Source: Nocardia cyriacigeorgica
GTDB taxonomy: Bacteria; Actinomycetota; Actinomycetes; Mycobacteriales; Mycobacteriaceae
Direction of reading: 5' to 3'
Length of the DNA: 64,000 bases
NCBI RefSeq assembly: GCF_010858045.1
Contig: NZ_JAAGVC010000006.1
Location: 24,681 to 88,680 of the forward strand
Under the pieces are notes generated by a model. That model was not told the DNA's origin. It worked only from the letters and a program-made list of their open reading frames with translations, and ran no database searches. The position numbers and the translations under genes were made by a program. Shown one piece after another: positions 63,147-64,000 of this stretch (the stretch's first letter is position 1; each line of letters begins with the position of its first letter).

Positions 63147-63164
63147 TATCATATATTTTATCAT
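63147..63164. promoter_or_regulatory. AT-rich element before the last acyl-CoA dehydrogenase
   Basis: TATCATATATTTTATCAT lies in the divergent region 63031-63200, 37-54 bp before the plus-strand GTG start. Confidence 0.5.
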
Positions 63165-63200
63165 CGAACCACCGCGACCAACCGACATAAGGAGCCGACA

Positions 63201-64000
63201 GTGTCCGAAGTGAGTGCCGAGGACTTCGCGCCGATCCTGGCGCAGGTCCGACAGTTCGTGCGGACCAAAGTGGTGCCCCGCGAGGCCGAAATCCTGGCCA
63301 CCGACGCCATTCCGGACGATATCCGGCGGCAGGCCGCCGATATGGGCCTGTTCGGTTACGCGATCCCGCAGCAGTGGGGCGGGCTCGGCCTCGACCTCAC
63401 CCAGGACGTAGAGCTCGCCATGGAGCTCGGCTACACCAATCTCGCTTTGCGTTCGATGTTCGGGACCAACAACGGTATCGCCGGACAGGTGCTGGTGAAC
63501 TACGGCACCGACGAGCAGAAGAAGCAGTGGCTCGAAGGCATCGCCAGCGGTGAGACCGTGGCGTCGTTCGCGCTCACCGAACCCGGTGCGGGCTCCAACC
63601 CGGCCGGGCTGCGCACCAAGGCCGTCCGCGACGGCGACGACTGGGTGATCACCGGCGAGAAACGGTTCATCACCAACGCACCGCTGGCCGGTCTGTTCGT
63701 CACCTTCGCCCGTACCCGCGAAGCAACCAAGGGCGATCCGGGTATCGCGGTGTTCCTGGTCCCGGCCGATACCCCAGGAGTCGCTGTCGCCCCGAAGGAT
63801 TCGAAGATGGGCCACGAGGGCTCATGGACCGCCGACGTCGCGTTCACCGACGTGCGCGTGCCGGCGGATGCGCTGGTCGGCGGCGCCGAAGAGGTCGGCT
63901 ACCGTGCCGCGATGAGCTCGCTCTCGCGGGGCCGGGTCCACATTGCCGCGCTGGCCGTCGGCACCGCGCAGCGCGCCCTCGACGAATCGGTCGCCTACGC
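63201..64000 (+). CDS. Acyl-CoA dehydrogenase (3' end beyond the window)
   Basis: The first 266 codons of an acyl-CoA dehydrogenase are present: an N-terminal helical domain, YAIPQQWGGLGLDL, FALTEPGAGSNPAG at the flavin site and VITGEKRFITNAP. GTG 63201 follows AAGGAG by 6 bases. The C-terminal domain with the catalytic base is outside the window. It is divergent from the MaoC operon and opens what may be another cluster. Confidence 0.92.
   Translation, partial: MSEVSAEDFAPILAQVRQFVRTKVVPREAEILATDAIPDDIRRQAADMGLFGYAIPQQWGGLGLDLTQDVELAMELGYTNLALRSMFGTNNGIAGQVLVNYGTDEQKKQWLEGIASGETVASFALTEPGAGSNPAGLRTKAVRDGDDWVITGEKRFITNAPLAGLFVTFARTREATKGDPGIAVFLVPADTPGVAVAPKDSKMGHEGSWTADVAFTDVRVPADALVGGAEEVGYRAAMSSLSRGRVHIAALAVGTAQRALDESVAY

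Noticed and set aside
1..64000. CRISPR array, tRNA/rRNA genes, insertion sequences or phage genes
   Set aside because: I looked for regular short repeats, cloverleaf-like segments and transposase or integrase motifs and saw none.

Overview
The window is about 64 kb of very GC-rich DNA with GTG/TTG starts, clear Shine-Dalgarno sites and a few leaderless promoters. It looks like the chromosome of a high-GC actinomycete. A conservon-type signalling cluster, a CYP157-like P450 and an AcoR/MimR-like regulator make a Nocardia-like organism my best guess, but this is inference. I see no rRNA, tRNA, CRISPR array, transposase or phage gene. Almost everything is catabolism, transport and its regulation.

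Layout. 1-3.1 kb: a P450 whose upstream edge carries an 84-bp perfect inverted copy of its own coding sequence, then an MFS exporter preceded by a leaderless mini-ORF. 3.2-19 kb: two paralogous modules placed head to head around an AraC and a GAF-LuxR regulator. Each encodes hydantoinase A/B (acetone/acetophenone carboxylase-like) subunits, a tiny zinc-ribbon protein, an alcohol-type dehydrogenase (MDR or SDR) and an aldehyde dehydrogenase. 19-23 kb: three secreted lactonase-type beta-propellers and a SnoaL-like gene remnant. 23-33.5 kb: a long minus-strand operon with a zinc ADH, a ribose-type ABC importer (lipoprotein, two permeases, ATPase), two SMP-30/strictosidine-synthase-like propellers (one fused to a permease), a cupin, an AAHS-type MFS carrier and an NTF2-like protein. 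33.8-41 kb: a second GAF-LuxR, an MmgE/PrpD protein, a Fis-type activator, an aldehyde dehydrogenase and a PucR regulator. 41.2-44.3 kb: a conservon (histidine kinase, roadblock, DUF742) without its usual GTPase. 44.6-52.6 kb: GntR and XRE regulators, two family III CoA-transferases, an aldehyde dehydrogenase and a second MmgE/PrpD protein. 52.7-64 kb: a beta-oxidation cluster with thiolase, three acyl-CoA dehydrogenases, a GntR regulator, a CoA-transferase, enoyl-CoA hydratase, an alpha-methylacyl-CoA racemase-like protein, an acyl-CoA synthetase and a MaoC hydratase.

How it may work together (inference): a substrate bearing lactone, alcohol or ketone groups is imported, opened by lactonases, oxidised by P450/ADH/SDR/ALDH enzymes, carboxylated at a ketone by the HyuAB-zinc ribbon complexes, activated to CoA thioesters and degraded by beta-oxidation. 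The racemase-like gene hints at methyl-branched acids, as from isoprenoids. Many promoters share an AT-rich palindrome-like element close to CATAATATATTATG that stands out from the GC-rich background, which suggests joint regulation of the locus.
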